From NCBI GenBank assembly GCA_945925985.1, contig CAMELV010000008.1:81962-145961 (forward strand): DNA of 64,000 nucleotides, in the 5' to 3' direction. The notes under the pieces are model-generated. The model made no database searches, had not been told where the DNA came from, and saw only the letters and a program-made list of their open reading frames with translations. Position 1 is the first letter of the stretch, and each line of letters opens with the position of its first letter. Shown here piece after piece: positions 1 to 8,125 of this stretch. The DNA comes from Comamonas sp. lk. Its GTDB lineage: Bacteria; Pseudomonadota; Gammaproteobacteria; Burkholderiales; Burkholderiaceae_C. Position numbers and translations under genes: made by a program.

Positions 1-21
1 ACGAAGTTCAAAGGAAGCAGC

Positions 22-903
22 ATGCTTGAAGAAATCGCAATCATCGGCATCCGTGGTCTCGGCCTGGGGGCAATCTATGCTCTGGTGGCGATGAGCATGA
101 ATATTGTCTATGGTTCATCACACATTCTCAATTTTGCCCAGGGAAACATGTTCGTCCTTGGCGGGTATGCGGCTGTATTGGCCACCGCCGGTTATGCCGA
201 TATAGGTATGTGGCTTGTGTTGCTGCCCTTGGCAGCGCTTCTGCTGGCGGCGGTAGTCACCTTCCAGGGCTGGATCACCCTCATTCCATTGCGGCATACG
301 GTTGAGCAGAATTCCTGGCTCATTACCACCATGGCCGCTTCCATCATCATCAGCGCCTGCCTGCTGCTGTTTCAGGGCCCATGGGCGGCAAATGCGAAAA
401 GTCCGATTCCCCCTTTACAGATCTTGGGTGTACGAACGCCGGGGCCGTACATGGCGGTCATCGTGCTTGCATTGGCATGGTACTTCGCCCTGCGCTACTT
501 TCTTCAGCGCACACTGACCGGACTGGCCATTAGTGCGTTGTCGCAGGATCTCGAGGCGGCCAGGGCAGCCGGCCTCCGGGTGCGCCGCCTTCAGTTGCTT
601 TCCTTTGCAGTCAGCGGCTTGGTCGTGGGCAGCGCCGGCTTTGTGGCCGCACCTCTGATGTCGATCTCGGCGGACACCGGTTCACGATACGTAATCAATG
701 GGTTTGTCGCGGCTGTGATTGGGGGCATGGGCAACAACCTGGGCGCCATGGTTGGTGGGGCACTGGTGGGCATAGTCTCGATGATGGCGGTGTATGTGGT
801 TGGCGGCGAGTACCAGGGTTTGGTCACGCTACTGCTGCTGGTTGCCATGTTGGTGATCCGCCCGGAAGGCATCTTCGGCCGCGCGACGGCGCGCCGCGTG
901 TAA
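22..903 (+). CDS. livH: Branched-chain amino acid ABC transporter permease, LivH type
   Basis: Inner-membrane permease of a HAAT-family importer for branched-chain amino acids or related carboxylates. The 293-residue product is hydrophobic throughout, has the LivH motif NFAQG at residues 37-41 and an EAA-like ATPase contact loop from residue 178. The ATG follows an AAGGAAG ribosome site with 4-5 nt spacing. It is followed 34 nt later by the fused permease/ATPase gene and then livF, so this is the first gene of the transporter visible here; anything upstream is outside the window. Substrate cannot be read from the sequence, and aromatic or dicarboxylic acid uptake is equally possible for this family. 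Confidence 0.93.
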   Translation: MLEEIAIIGIRGLGLGAIYALVAMSMNIVYGSSHILNFAQGNMFVLGGYAAVLATAGYADIGMWLVLLPLAALLLAAVVTFQGWITLIPLRHTVEQNSWLITTMAASIIISACLLLFQGPWAANAKSPIPPLQILGVRTPGPYMAVIVLALAWYFALRYFLQRTLTGLAISALSQDLEAARAAGLRVRRLQLLSFAVSGLVVGSAGFVAAPLMSISADTGSRYVINGFVAAVIGGMGNNLGAMVGGALVGIVSMMAVYVVGGEYQGLVTLLLLVAMLVIRPEGIFGRATARRV

Positions 904-937
904 TGGCGCTCCACCGCCGTGATTGGAAAGTCAAGTC

Positions 938-2740
938 ATGAAGTCGATTGCTGATGTCACGCCTAATACAAGCGGCAAGAAGGCGCCGGAGCAAGATACC
1001 GATACGCGGCAACTGCTGCTGGCTTGCGTACTGGTGGTTTTGAGCGGCATCGTGCCCGACTGGTTTGGCAGTTCCTACTGGACACACTGTTTTCAACTGG
1101 TGAATCTGTTTATTGCCGTGGCAGCCTTTCAGAACCTGCTGATGCACGATGCCGGGCAGAGTTCCTTCGGTCAAGGGGCTATCTTCGGTGTTGCCGCCTA
1201 CGGTGCTGCCATTGCCAGCAGTATGTTTGGGCAGCCTTACGTCGTGGCTGCCATAGTGGGTGTTCTCGCGGCTGTTGTCGCCAGCTTTCTCTACGCCTTG
1301 CCCGCGCTGCGTGTCCAGGGCTACTACCTCGGCTTTGTCACCATGAGCGCAGCCACCGTGTTTCCGGAGATGCTGATTGCCTTCAACACTCACACCAAGG
1401 GTGTCAACGGCATTTCCATCAGCTTCGCAACTTGGCAAGAACGCACGATCTTGGGACTTTCCCCGTTGAGTTTGCTGGTGTCCGGGGTTGCGTGCGCGGC
1501 CTTGGCTGCTCACGTCATTTTGCGCCGGACCTCCCTTGGGCGGCGTTTGCATGTTGCCGCCATAAGCCCTGAAGCTGCCCAGTCGCTTGGCATCTCCCCT
1601 GGTGTCATGCGTTTCACTGCCTTCACGCTGGTCGCAGTGGGAACCGGACTTGCTGGGACGCTCTATACGCCCATCGTTGGCTTCATCAGCCCTGCCGCCT
1701 TTGGACTAGATACCTCGATCCTGTTTTTCCTGGCGGTGATCGTGGGTGGACGCGGCCAGATTCTAGGACCTGTGGTGGGTGTGTGGCTGCTGTACCTGCT
1801 GCCCAATATTCTTTTGGCTGATCTCCATTCGTACCGCTTGCTGGCCTACGGCATGGCAGCACTGATTGTGATGCTTGCCATGCCTGATGGCGTTGTCGGC
1901 ACTTATGAGCGCTGGCGGAACCGGCGGCGAAGTTCTGAAACCCCGCTTCGGCTGGGCCTTGAAAGCCTGTTGGACATCGACAATCGCAAGGCTCCGGGTC
2001 GCGGTGCTTCCAACGAGATTGCCATCGATGTTCAGTCTGGCAGCAAGTCCTACGGTGCCGTGGCGGCGCTCGACGGCGTCACCCTTCAGATCAAACGCCA
2101 CCAGATTCACGGCCTAGTCGGGGCCAATGGTTCCGGAAAGACGACCTTGCTGAACATGCTCAGCGGTTTCGCGCGACTCGATAGCGGCAGCCTGCGGATC
2201 GCCGGACATGACATTTCATCTAGGGCCGCTCATCGCATCGTCCATCTTGGGCTTGGGCGCACTTTCCAGACTCCGCGGATCTTTTCGACCATGAGCCTGT
2301 GGGAAAACATCCAGATCGGGATTGATGCCGCAGCCGGATTGCATCACGATGTCGCAGCCGGTCGACATCACAACAAGATTCTCACCGAGTTGGAGGACAA
2401 GATGCAGGGCCGGAGCGTTGAATTGGTGCCGCACGGGCAGCGACGCCTAGTGGAATTGATGCGTGTGGTGCTCACTGGCGCAGATATTTTGCTGCTTGAC
2501 GAACCAGCTGCCGGACTGTCGCCGGCCGAACGTCAGCAGTTCAGGAGTCTGTTATGCCATATGCGTGACGTCCTTGGCACAACCATCGTTTTGGTGGAGC
2601 ACGACCTTGAGCTCGTATGGGGTATCGCAGATACCATCACCGTCCTCGAAACCGGCAAAGTAGTGGCCCATGGCACCACCGCCGAGATCAGTGAAAATCC
2701 GTCTGTCAAAAAGCTTTTTATCCAGGTGGTCCATGCTTGA
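938..2740 (+). CDS. Fused LivM permease-LivG ATPase of branched-chain amino acid ABC transporter
   Basis: One polypeptide of 600 residues joins a LivM-type permease (about residues 1-330) to a LivG-type ATPase (about 355-600). The ATPase half has Walker A GANGSGKTT at 395-403, Walker B LLLDEP with D521/E522 and a switch histidine in VEHD. The ABC signature is degenerate: PHGQ at 498-501 replaces the usual SGGQ or SYGQ. I chose ATG 938 because GGAAAG lies 8 nt upstream; an in-frame TTG at 923 would add five residues. The gene overlaps livF by 8 nt, implying translational coupling. LivM-LivG fusions are known in Burkholderiales, so the fusion is not by itself an error. Confidence 0.92.
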   Translation: MKSIADVTPNTSGKKAPEQDTDTRQLLLACVLVVLSGIVPDWFGSSYWTHCFQLVNLFIAVAAFQNLLMHDAGQSSFGQGAIFGVAAYGAAIASSMFGQPYVVAAIVGVLAAVVASFLYALPALRVQGYYLGFVTMSAATVFPEMLIAFNTHTKGVNGISISFATWQERTILGLSPLSLLVSGVACAALAAHVILRRTSLGRRLHVAAISPEAAQSLGISPGVMRFTAFTLVAVGTGLAGTLYTPIVGFISPAAFGLDTSILFFLAVIVGGRGQILGPVVGVWLLYLLPNILLADLHSYRLLAYGMAALIVMLAMPDGVVGTYERWRNRRRSSETPLRLGLESLLDIDNRKAPGRGASNEIAIDVQSGSKSYGAVAALDGVTLQIKRHQIHGLVGANGSGKTTLLNMLSGFARLDSGSLRIAGHDISSRAAHRIVHLGLGRTFQTPRIFSTMSLWENIQIGIDAAAGLHHDVAAGRHHNKILTELEDKMQGRSVELVPHGQRRLVELMRVVLTGADILLLDEPAAGLSPAERQQFRSLLCHMRDVLGTTIVLVEHDLELVWGIADTITVLETGKVVAHGTTAEISENPSVKKLFIQVVHA

Positions 2741-3431
2741 AATCGCCGGTCTGCATTCCGGGTATGGCAGTGTGCCTGTACTCGATGACATCAATCTGGC
2801 TGTGGGCAAGGGTGAGATCCTGCTTGTTGTCGGAGAGAACGGTGCCGGCAAGTCCACGCTGCTTCGCACCATCGGTGGATTTATCAAACCCTATCGGGGT
2901 TCAATCAAGCTCTGTGGCGAAGAGATTGGTGGCATGAAGCCTGAAGACATCGCCAGGAGCGGACTGCGTCTGGTTCTTGACGGCCACCGAGTGTTCCCTG
3001 AAATCTCTGTCTGGGATAACCTGCGCCTGGGGGCGGTTATTCGAAACGATAAGAAGGCCTTCGAGGGTGCCATCGAAGAAGTGTTCGCGGTGTTCCCCAT
3101 CCTGAAGCAGCGGCTCAGGCAATCGGCGCGTGACCTCAGTGGTGGACAACAGCAAATGCTGGCACTTGGGCAGGCATTCGTGGCACGGCCCAAGGTGCTG
3201 CTGAGTGATGAACCTTCGCTGGGTTTGGCGCAGGCGCTGTTGCCGCCCATCCTGGATTTCCTGAAGCGCTGGGCCGCCAGTGGCACCGCGATCATCATCG
3301 TGGAGCAACACATTGACATCGCCCTTTCGGTTGCGGACAGCGCCGCGGTCGTCGAACGCGGGCGGATAAAGCTGACATGCGCCGCGAGCGAACTTGGTGG
3401 ACGGTTGCAGCAGATGTCGCAGTCGCCTTAA
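2733..3431 (+). CDS. livF: Branched-chain amino acid ABC transporter ATP-binding protein, LivF type
   Basis: Second ATPase of the importer, 232 residues. Walker A GENGAGKST lies at 34-42, the signature LSGGQQQ starts at 135, and Walker B reads LLSDEP with D159/E160 (serine at a position normally hydrophobic). The start is ATG 2733, inside the end of the preceding gene, with AGGTGG 5 nt upstream; an in-frame codon at 2670 would add 21 residues with no family similarity. Pairs with the LivG half of the upstream fusion to make the asymmetric ATPase dimer usual in this family. Confidence 0.93.
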   Translation: MLEIAGLHSGYGSVPVLDDINLAVGKGEILLVVGENGAGKSTLLRTIGGFIKPYRGSIKLCGEEIGGMKPEDIARSGLRLVLDGHRVFPEISVWDNLRLGAVIRNDKKAFEGAIEEVFAVFPILKQRLRQSARDLSGGQQQMLALGQAFVARPKVLLSDEPSLGLAQALLPPILDFLKRWAASGTAIIIVEQHIDIALSVADSAAVVERGRIKLTCAASELGGRLQQMSQSP

Positions 3432-3548
3432 GCGGTTTGATTGGTCTGCCCAACCGTCTTCCGTCATCGGTGGGGACTGACTTTTCCGCTCAGACGGTAG
3501 TGATATCCACGGCGTTAGGTGGTCGGCTATTCAACGGGAGAAATGCAA

Positions 3549-4301
3549 ATGACCTTGAAGAACAGGATTGTGGTAGTCACCGGCGGCGCCAACGGAATTG
3601 GGCGGGCGACCGCATTGAGGTTGGCTGGAGATGGTGCAGACTTGGCCCTGCTGGATCTTGATGCGAGCGGCCTGGAACAGACCGCAAGGGAGGTTCGTGC
3701 CATTGGCGTGAGGGTGGCAGTACATGCTATCGACTGCACGGACGAGGCGCAAGTCGAGCCCGCATTCGCAGCCATTCGGGCAGAACTCGGGCCGGTCGAT
3801 GTCTTGGTCAATAATGTTGGTCAGAGTGCGCGAGAGAAGTCTCACGCCTTTGTCGGCGCCGATCTGAAGACCCTGGATTTCCTTCTGGACGTCAACTTGA
3901 AGACTTGTATCATTTGCACTCGCCAGGTGGTTGCGCCGATGCGTGATCGGCGCAGTGGCAGGATCATCAACATGGCTTCGGAAGCGGCCGTCAACGGTGC
4001 AGCACGCAGTTGGGACTATGCCGTCGCCAAGGCTGGTGTGATCGGATTCACCCGGGCTCTGGCCCGCGAACTGGCGCCTTACCAGGTGAATGTCAACGCG
4101 GTAGGGCCCGGCGCGACGCGCACACGTGCCATAGAGGCGCTGCCCAAGGATCTGATCGATCGAGTTTTGTCGGGTATACCCATGCAGCGCTTTGCCGAGC
4201 CCGAGGAGATTGCCGATGTGGTTGCCTTCTTTGCCAGCGATGCCAGCAGCTACGTCACGGGTCAGACGCTCCTGGTAAACGGAGGCAACTGGATGCTTTG
4301 A
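3549..4301 (+). CDS. SDR family NAD(P)-dependent oxidoreductase
   Basis: Classical short-chain dehydrogenase of 250 residues. The Rossmann glycine motif TGGANGIG is at 11-18, NNVG follows, and the catalytic set is S144, Y157 and K161 (YAVAK). Start ATG 3549 has GGGAG 8 nt upstream; ATG 3543 and GTG 3519 are in-frame alternatives. It lies 117 nt after livF in the same direction, so it may be co-transcribed and oxidise or reduce the imported compound, but the substrate is unknown. The stop codon sits in the loop of a strong hairpin that probably ends the operon. Confidence 0.9.
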   Translation: MTLKNRIVVVTGGANGIGRATALRLAGDGADLALLDLDASGLEQTAREVRAIGVRVAVHAIDCTDEAQVEPAFAAIRAELGPVDVLVNNVGQSAREKSHAFVGADLKTLDFLLDVNLKTCIICTRQVVAPMRDRRSGRIINMASEAAVNGAARSWDYAVAKAGVIGFTRALARELAPYQVNVNAVGPGATRTRAIEALPKDLIDRVLSGIPMQRFAEPEEIADVVAFFASDASSYVTGQTLLVNGGNWML

Positions 4302-4312
4302 AGCATCCAGTT
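4287..4312 (+). terminator. Hairpin overlapping the SDR stop codon
   Basis: Perfect 12-bp inverted repeat (AACTGGATGCTT / AAGCATCCAGTT) with a 2-nt loop; the stop codon TGA at 4299-4301 spans the loop and the first base of the right arm. There is no long T-tract, so termination activity is inferred from the position between convergent genes. Confidence 0.5.
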
Positions 4313-4343
4313 CTGCTTGATCTTACCGACATACAGACGCTGT

Positions 4344-4366
4344 CCAACCCATTCAAAATGGGTTGG
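4344..4366. terminator. Second hairpin between convergent SDR and binding-protein genes
   Basis: Perfect 10-bp stem (CCAACCCATT / AATGGGTTGG) with a CAA loop, in the 108-bp gap between the + strand SDR gene and the - strand livK-like gene. It could serve both strands; no T-run follows on either side. Confidence 0.45.
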
Positions 4367-4409
4367 GCTTGCTACGCGACGGGCGCTGGTTATAGCGTCG
4401 CTGTGCGGA

Positions 4410-5648
4410 TCAGCTGCAGGACCGTAGCGCGGCGCCGTCGGCGCGCTTTTGGTCGGGACGGGTGACGAATACGATAGCGTCAGGGCCCACAAGAAAGTGG
4501 CTGCTTGGTGAGGCTGCCAACGGTCCATTGATCCGGCCACTGATGCTGCCTGCATTTTTTTCCATCCAGGCGGCAATGACCTGGCCATCGAGCGACTTTG
4601 TGGCTTCTGCAGCCGCTTTCAGGATGTATACGCCGTCATAGGCCATGCTGACCACTTGCTGATTCAATTGATCGAAATTTTTCGGGTCGTAGGCCTTGAG
4701 ACGACCGATGAACTTTCCAAACTCGGTTTGACCTACGGCGTCGTTCGGGCAATACGTGTATGCCTTGAGCAACTGCCCATGGAGCTGCCCCGTTTTGTAG
4801 ACTTCAGCACCGGCATTGCGCACCACCATGGGCACGTTCAGAGACGTTGTGTTACTGACCATGGCAACCTTCCAGCCCACTTCATCCATGTTCTTGAGCA
4901 GCGTGCCAGCGTCTACGCCCGTGCCAGCCACATGGATCACGACATCGGGATTGCCACGGCGCAATGACAGGACCTGTGCCGTCATGTCCGATACATTTGG
5001 CTCGTGTTGCTGCACGCTTGTCAAAGTGATGCCACGGGCCGGGAGCAGCCGCTGCAACTCCTCTTGCGCAGCCTTGCCCTGGCTGCCAGTGTCTGTGATG
5101 ATCGCGGCGGACTTCGACTTCAGGTTCTTTGAGATGTGATCTACCATGGCGACCGCCACCGTCTGGATGCTGGTGAACAGGCTGAAGTGGTAGGGAGAGA
5201 CCTGCGGGGTTATTGCTGATGAACCGGAAACGCTAACACTGGCAATCTTGGCTTCCGTGAGGACTGGCGCAACTGCCAAAGTGGCTTGGCTCACCATGGG
5301 GCCCACCATGACCTGGATCTTGTCCCGGGAAATCAAACGTTTGACGGCGGTGACTGCCTGCGTCGGATCGTTTGCATCGTCGCCAATGAACATTTCCACC
5401 TTTCGCCCCAGAATGCCGCCTGAGGCGTTGATCTCATCGACCGCCATCTTGTACCCGACCTGAGCAGTCAAACCGTTGGCAGGGTTACCTGTTACCGACA
5501 GCAGGGCGCCCAGACGCACTGGCTCGTTGCTGGTCTGTGCCCATCCCTGAGTCGATAACGTGGCGACCGCCATGACTGCGAACGCGACGAGTGAGCGCCG
5601 GCCCATCCTGATTGACGGATGCCTGCTGGTAAGCATTGCGAGGTTCAT
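4410..5648 (-). CDS. Branched-chain amino acid ABC transporter substrate-binding protein, LivK type
   Basis: Periplasmic ligand-binding protein (Peripla_BP_6-like) of 412 residues. An N-terminal signal peptide of about 38 residues ends near the A-Q of GWAQ. The mature N-terminus (RLGALLSVTG) and the GDDANDP segment are typical of LivK relatives. The start is supported by GGAG 8 nt upstream on the minus strand. It is convergent with the liv permease/ATPase genes, so it must be transcribed from its own promoter even though it presumably serves that importer. Ligand is not predictable from sequence alone. Confidence 0.92.
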   Translation of the reverse strand: MNLAMLTSRHPSIRMGRRSLVAFAVMAVATLSTQGWAQTSNEPVRLGALLSVTGNPANGLTAQVGYKMAVDEINASGGILGRKVEMFIGDDANDPTQAVTAVKRLISRDKIQVMVGPMVSQATLAVAPVLTEAKIASVSVSGSSAITPQVSPYHFSLFTSIQTVAVAMVDHISKNLKSKSAAIITDTGSQGKAAQEELQRLLPARGITLTSVQQHEPNVSDMTAQVLSLRRGNPDVVIHVAGTGVDAGTLLKNMDEVGWKVAMVSNTTSLNVPMVVRNAGAEVYKTGQLHGQLLKAYTYCPNDAVGQTEFGKFIGRLKAYDPKNFDQLNQQVVSMAYDGVYILKAAAEATKSLDGQVIAAWMEKNAGSISGRINGPLAASPSSHFLVGPDAIVFVTRPDQKRADGAALRSCS

Positions 5649-6102
5649 TGTGTCTCCATAAGCGTTAATTTAGATAATGCGCCGTAGAGGGGCGCTCTTA
5701 CAACGTTATGATCCGGGTTCGGGGAGGGTGGGGCATCGTCCACACGGACTAGTCGTTTACGGGTCGCCTTGAGCAGGCCCACCCTTAAGATCTGTGAGCG
5801 TTGGTGCCGACGCCGATAGCTTGCTAGAAACACCATTTGCACGATCATTTGCATTTGGCGATCAGGCCTAGGGCAGCGCTTTAAATCGCATACTGCTCCA
5901 GGGTCTCCCTGTCCTTAAGTTCTTTCGGCACTTGAACCCGATGTTACAAACAGAAGGTGCACAAAATGTAAACTGGTTCAGAATTGAGAAGCAAAAACAT
6001 TTTTAAGCCGGGTGATCTGATAGTGGATTAGATTTTGTCGCTGGAATCAGCATGGTGACCATTTCCAGTGCAAAGATGCCGATTGTTTCAAGGAGTTGCA
6101 CC
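5649..6102. other. Intergenic region between livK-like and Kelch genes
   Basis: This 454-bp gap must hold the divergent promoters. On the minus strand a weak sigma70-like pair (TTGTAA, about 18 nt, CATTAT) lies upstream of the livK-like gene, near a short GCGCC/GGCGC hairpin around 5680-5697. The part near 5980-6050 is AT-rich for this genome. I see no convincing coding sequence or structured RNA. Confidence 0.4.
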
Positions 6103-7227
6103 ATGCCAATGAATCGCCGAATCCTCTTGGCCGCTGCGTCCGCTTGGGCCGCGGATGCCGCACGGGGGCAGACCTCGCATCATCACCATCCTGAACTGCC
6201 AGTGCTGGCCCCGGCGGCCGAGCCCTATGCGCGACTGCAGGGTGGCCAAGCACACCATTTGACGGCGGATCAAACGGCCCAGCGTTCTTTTGAAAGCCCT
6301 GCTCCCAATGGGCCTGTGGGTCGTTGGGTGCCCAGGGCGGCTTTGCCGATTCCCCGCAGCGAAATGGCTTGGGCCACTGAGTGGGCAGGTCGTTTGCACA
6401 TCATTGGCGGTTACGGTGAAGGCCGTGTGGATCGGGGCTATCACCATGTGTACAACCCTGCCACCGATGTGTGGCACAACGCAGCCGCCTTGCCGCGTGG
6501 CGCCAACCATGTGGCGGTGGTTACCCTGAACGGTCGAATCTACGCTTTTGGGGGCTTCACTGAGCAAAACCGCAATCCGGATGCCAATGCCTATGGGTAT
6601 GACGTGAGCCGTGACCAGTGGCAAGCTATTGCACCGATGCCAAGGCCCAGGGGCGCCGCCGCTGCCGTGGCCATGAATGGCAAAGTGCACCTGATTGGTG
6701 GCGCGTCGTCCCCCACCGAAGAGCGTGCCAGTGTGGGTTGGCACGAGGTCTATGACCCGCAGACCGACAGCTGGAGCCGTCGTAAAGCCATGCCCGGTGC
6801 CCGTGACCACGTGGGCTGTTTGGCTTACCAAAACCGCATCCATGTGGTGGGCGGTCGCTTCAACACCTTCGAGTACAACACCGCCTTGCACCACGTGTAC
6901 CTGCCCGAGCGCGACACTTGGGAGCTGCGTGCCCCCTTGCCGACGGCCAGGTCCGGACACGGCATGGTGGTGTACCGTGACCGGTTTTTTGCCATGGGTG
7001 GTGAAGGCGGCATCATCAACCAAGCCGGGCAGCAAACGGTGTTTGGCCAAATGGAAAGCTACGACCCGAAAACCGACACCTGGTTATCACATGGTGCCAT
7101 GCCAACACCCCGCCATGCGGTTGGCGCCGTGGCTATTGGCGACTGGATTTACGTGGCCGGCGGGGGCGCTGTGTTGGGCGGCAGTGTGCAATCGGCTGTG
7201 CATGAGGCATTCAGCCTGTCTATGTAG
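6103..7227 (+). CDS. Secreted Kelch-repeat beta-propeller protein
   Basis: 374 residues with six Kelch repeats spaced about 50 residues apart; the double-glycine marks are at 102-103, 150-151, 199-200, 250-251, 299-300 and 353-354, each followed by the usual Y/W pattern (for example YDPKTDTW). The N-terminus has two arginines and an alanine-rich stretch suggesting export, then a His4 cluster at 26-29. ATG 6103 is chosen because AAGGAG precedes it by 7 nt; the reading frame is open 17 codons further upstream. Function is unknown: Kelch propellers bind ligands or form sugar oxidases/epimerases, and the neighbouring sugar-acid island makes a carbohydrate role possible. Its end overlaps the convergent DMT gene by 8 bp. 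Confidence 0.85.
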   Translation: MPMNRRILLAAASAWAADAARGQTSHHHHPELPVLAPAAEPYARLQGGQAHHLTADQTAQRSFESPAPNGPVGRWVPRAALPIPRSEMAWATEWAGRLHIIGGYGEGRVDRGYHHVYNPATDVWHNAAALPRGANHVAVVTLNGRIYAFGGFTEQNRNPDANAYGYDVSRDQWQAIAPMPRPRGAAAAVAMNGKVHLIGGASSPTEERASVGWHEVYDPQTDSWSRRKAMPGARDHVGCLAYQNRIHVVGGRFNTFEYNTALHHVYLPERDTWELRAPLPTARSGHGMVVYRDRFFAMGGEGGIINQAGQQTVFGQMESYDPKTDTWLSHGAMPTPRHAVGAVAIGDWIYVAGGGAVLGGSVQSAVHEAFSLSM

Positions 7228-8077
7228 TGCTTTCCTTCGTCGACTCTCTCGAGGCAAGCGCACTCCCCAAGCAGGCGATAGAAATGCCTGCAATGCCAAG
7301 CCACTGAAGGTCGTTCAGGTATTCCCCAAGAATCAACCAACCCGCCAGTGCGCTCACAGCGGGTGAGGCGCTCATCAGCACGCCAAACACATGGCGAGGC
7401 AGATGCTTCAAGGCAAACATATCGAGTAAAAACGGCATCGCACTCGAGAGCAGGGCAACCAGCAGCCCGAACAGAAGTACATCCGGCGTCAGCAGCCTCA
7501 TGCCCGCATGGGCCACGCCCAGCGGCACCACCATCAAGGCTGCCACGCTCATGCCCAATGCCACGCCGCGCCCGCCCAGCGGGGCGGTTTTTTTCCCGAC
7601 GATCACATACAGTCCCCAGAACAGTCCAGCGAGCACCGCATAGCCGACGCCCCGCAGGTCAAGCGATGCGCCCAGGGACCCAAACGGCAGGAGCGCGACG
7701 CCCGCCAGCGCCAAACAAACCCAGAGTACATCCAGTCGCCGGCGCGATGTGAACAAGGCCACACCCAATGGCCCCAGCACCTCGATTGAAATGGCAATAC
7801 CGACCGGAATGGTGTCAAAGGCGCGATAGATCAGCAGGTTCATCATTGCCATAACCATGCCGTAGCCCAACAGGGCCAAACAATTGGATCTGGTCAAGCA
7901 AAGCGTCCACGGCCTGAGCCAAATGACCAAAATGACCGCCGCGATGCCCAAGCGCAGGGCCGCAACACCCTCTGGGCCAACCTGCGGGAAAAGTGTCTTG
8001 GCGAAAGCGGCGCCGACTTGCACTGACACCAGCGAGATCATGGTCGCTGCGAGCGGGGAGTGAGATGCGTTCGTCAT
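7220..8077 (-). CDS. DMT superfamily (EamA/RhtA-like) transporter
   Basis: 285-residue integral membrane protein with about ten hydrophobic segments arranged as two EamA repeats; the N-terminal run (AFAKTLFPQVGPEG) and the EVLGPLG segment resemble the RhtA amino-acid/metabolite exporters. It starts 48 nt after the stop of the IclR-lactonase fusion on the same strand, so the two may form one transcript; that would make it an exporter or importer linked to the sugar-acid pathway. The substrate is not determinable. Confidence 0.88.
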   Translation of the reverse strand: MTNASHSPLAATMISLVSVQVGAAFAKTLFPQVGPEGVAALRLGIAAVILVIWLRPWTLCLTRSNCLALLGYGMVMAMMNLLIYRAFDTIPVGIAISIEVLGPLGVALFTSRRRLDVLWVCLALAGVALLPFGSLGASLDLRGVGYAVLAGLFWGLYVIVGKKTAPLGGRGVALGMSVAALMVVPLGVAHAGMRLLTPDVLLFGLLVALLSSAMPFLLDMFALKHLPRHVFGVLMSASPAVSALAGWLILGEYLNDLQWLGIAGISIACLGSALASRESTKESTT

Positions 8078-8125
8078 GAAGGCCCAGGTTAATTCGCTTG
8101 TCTGGGCGGTTGGATGCGCCTTGGT

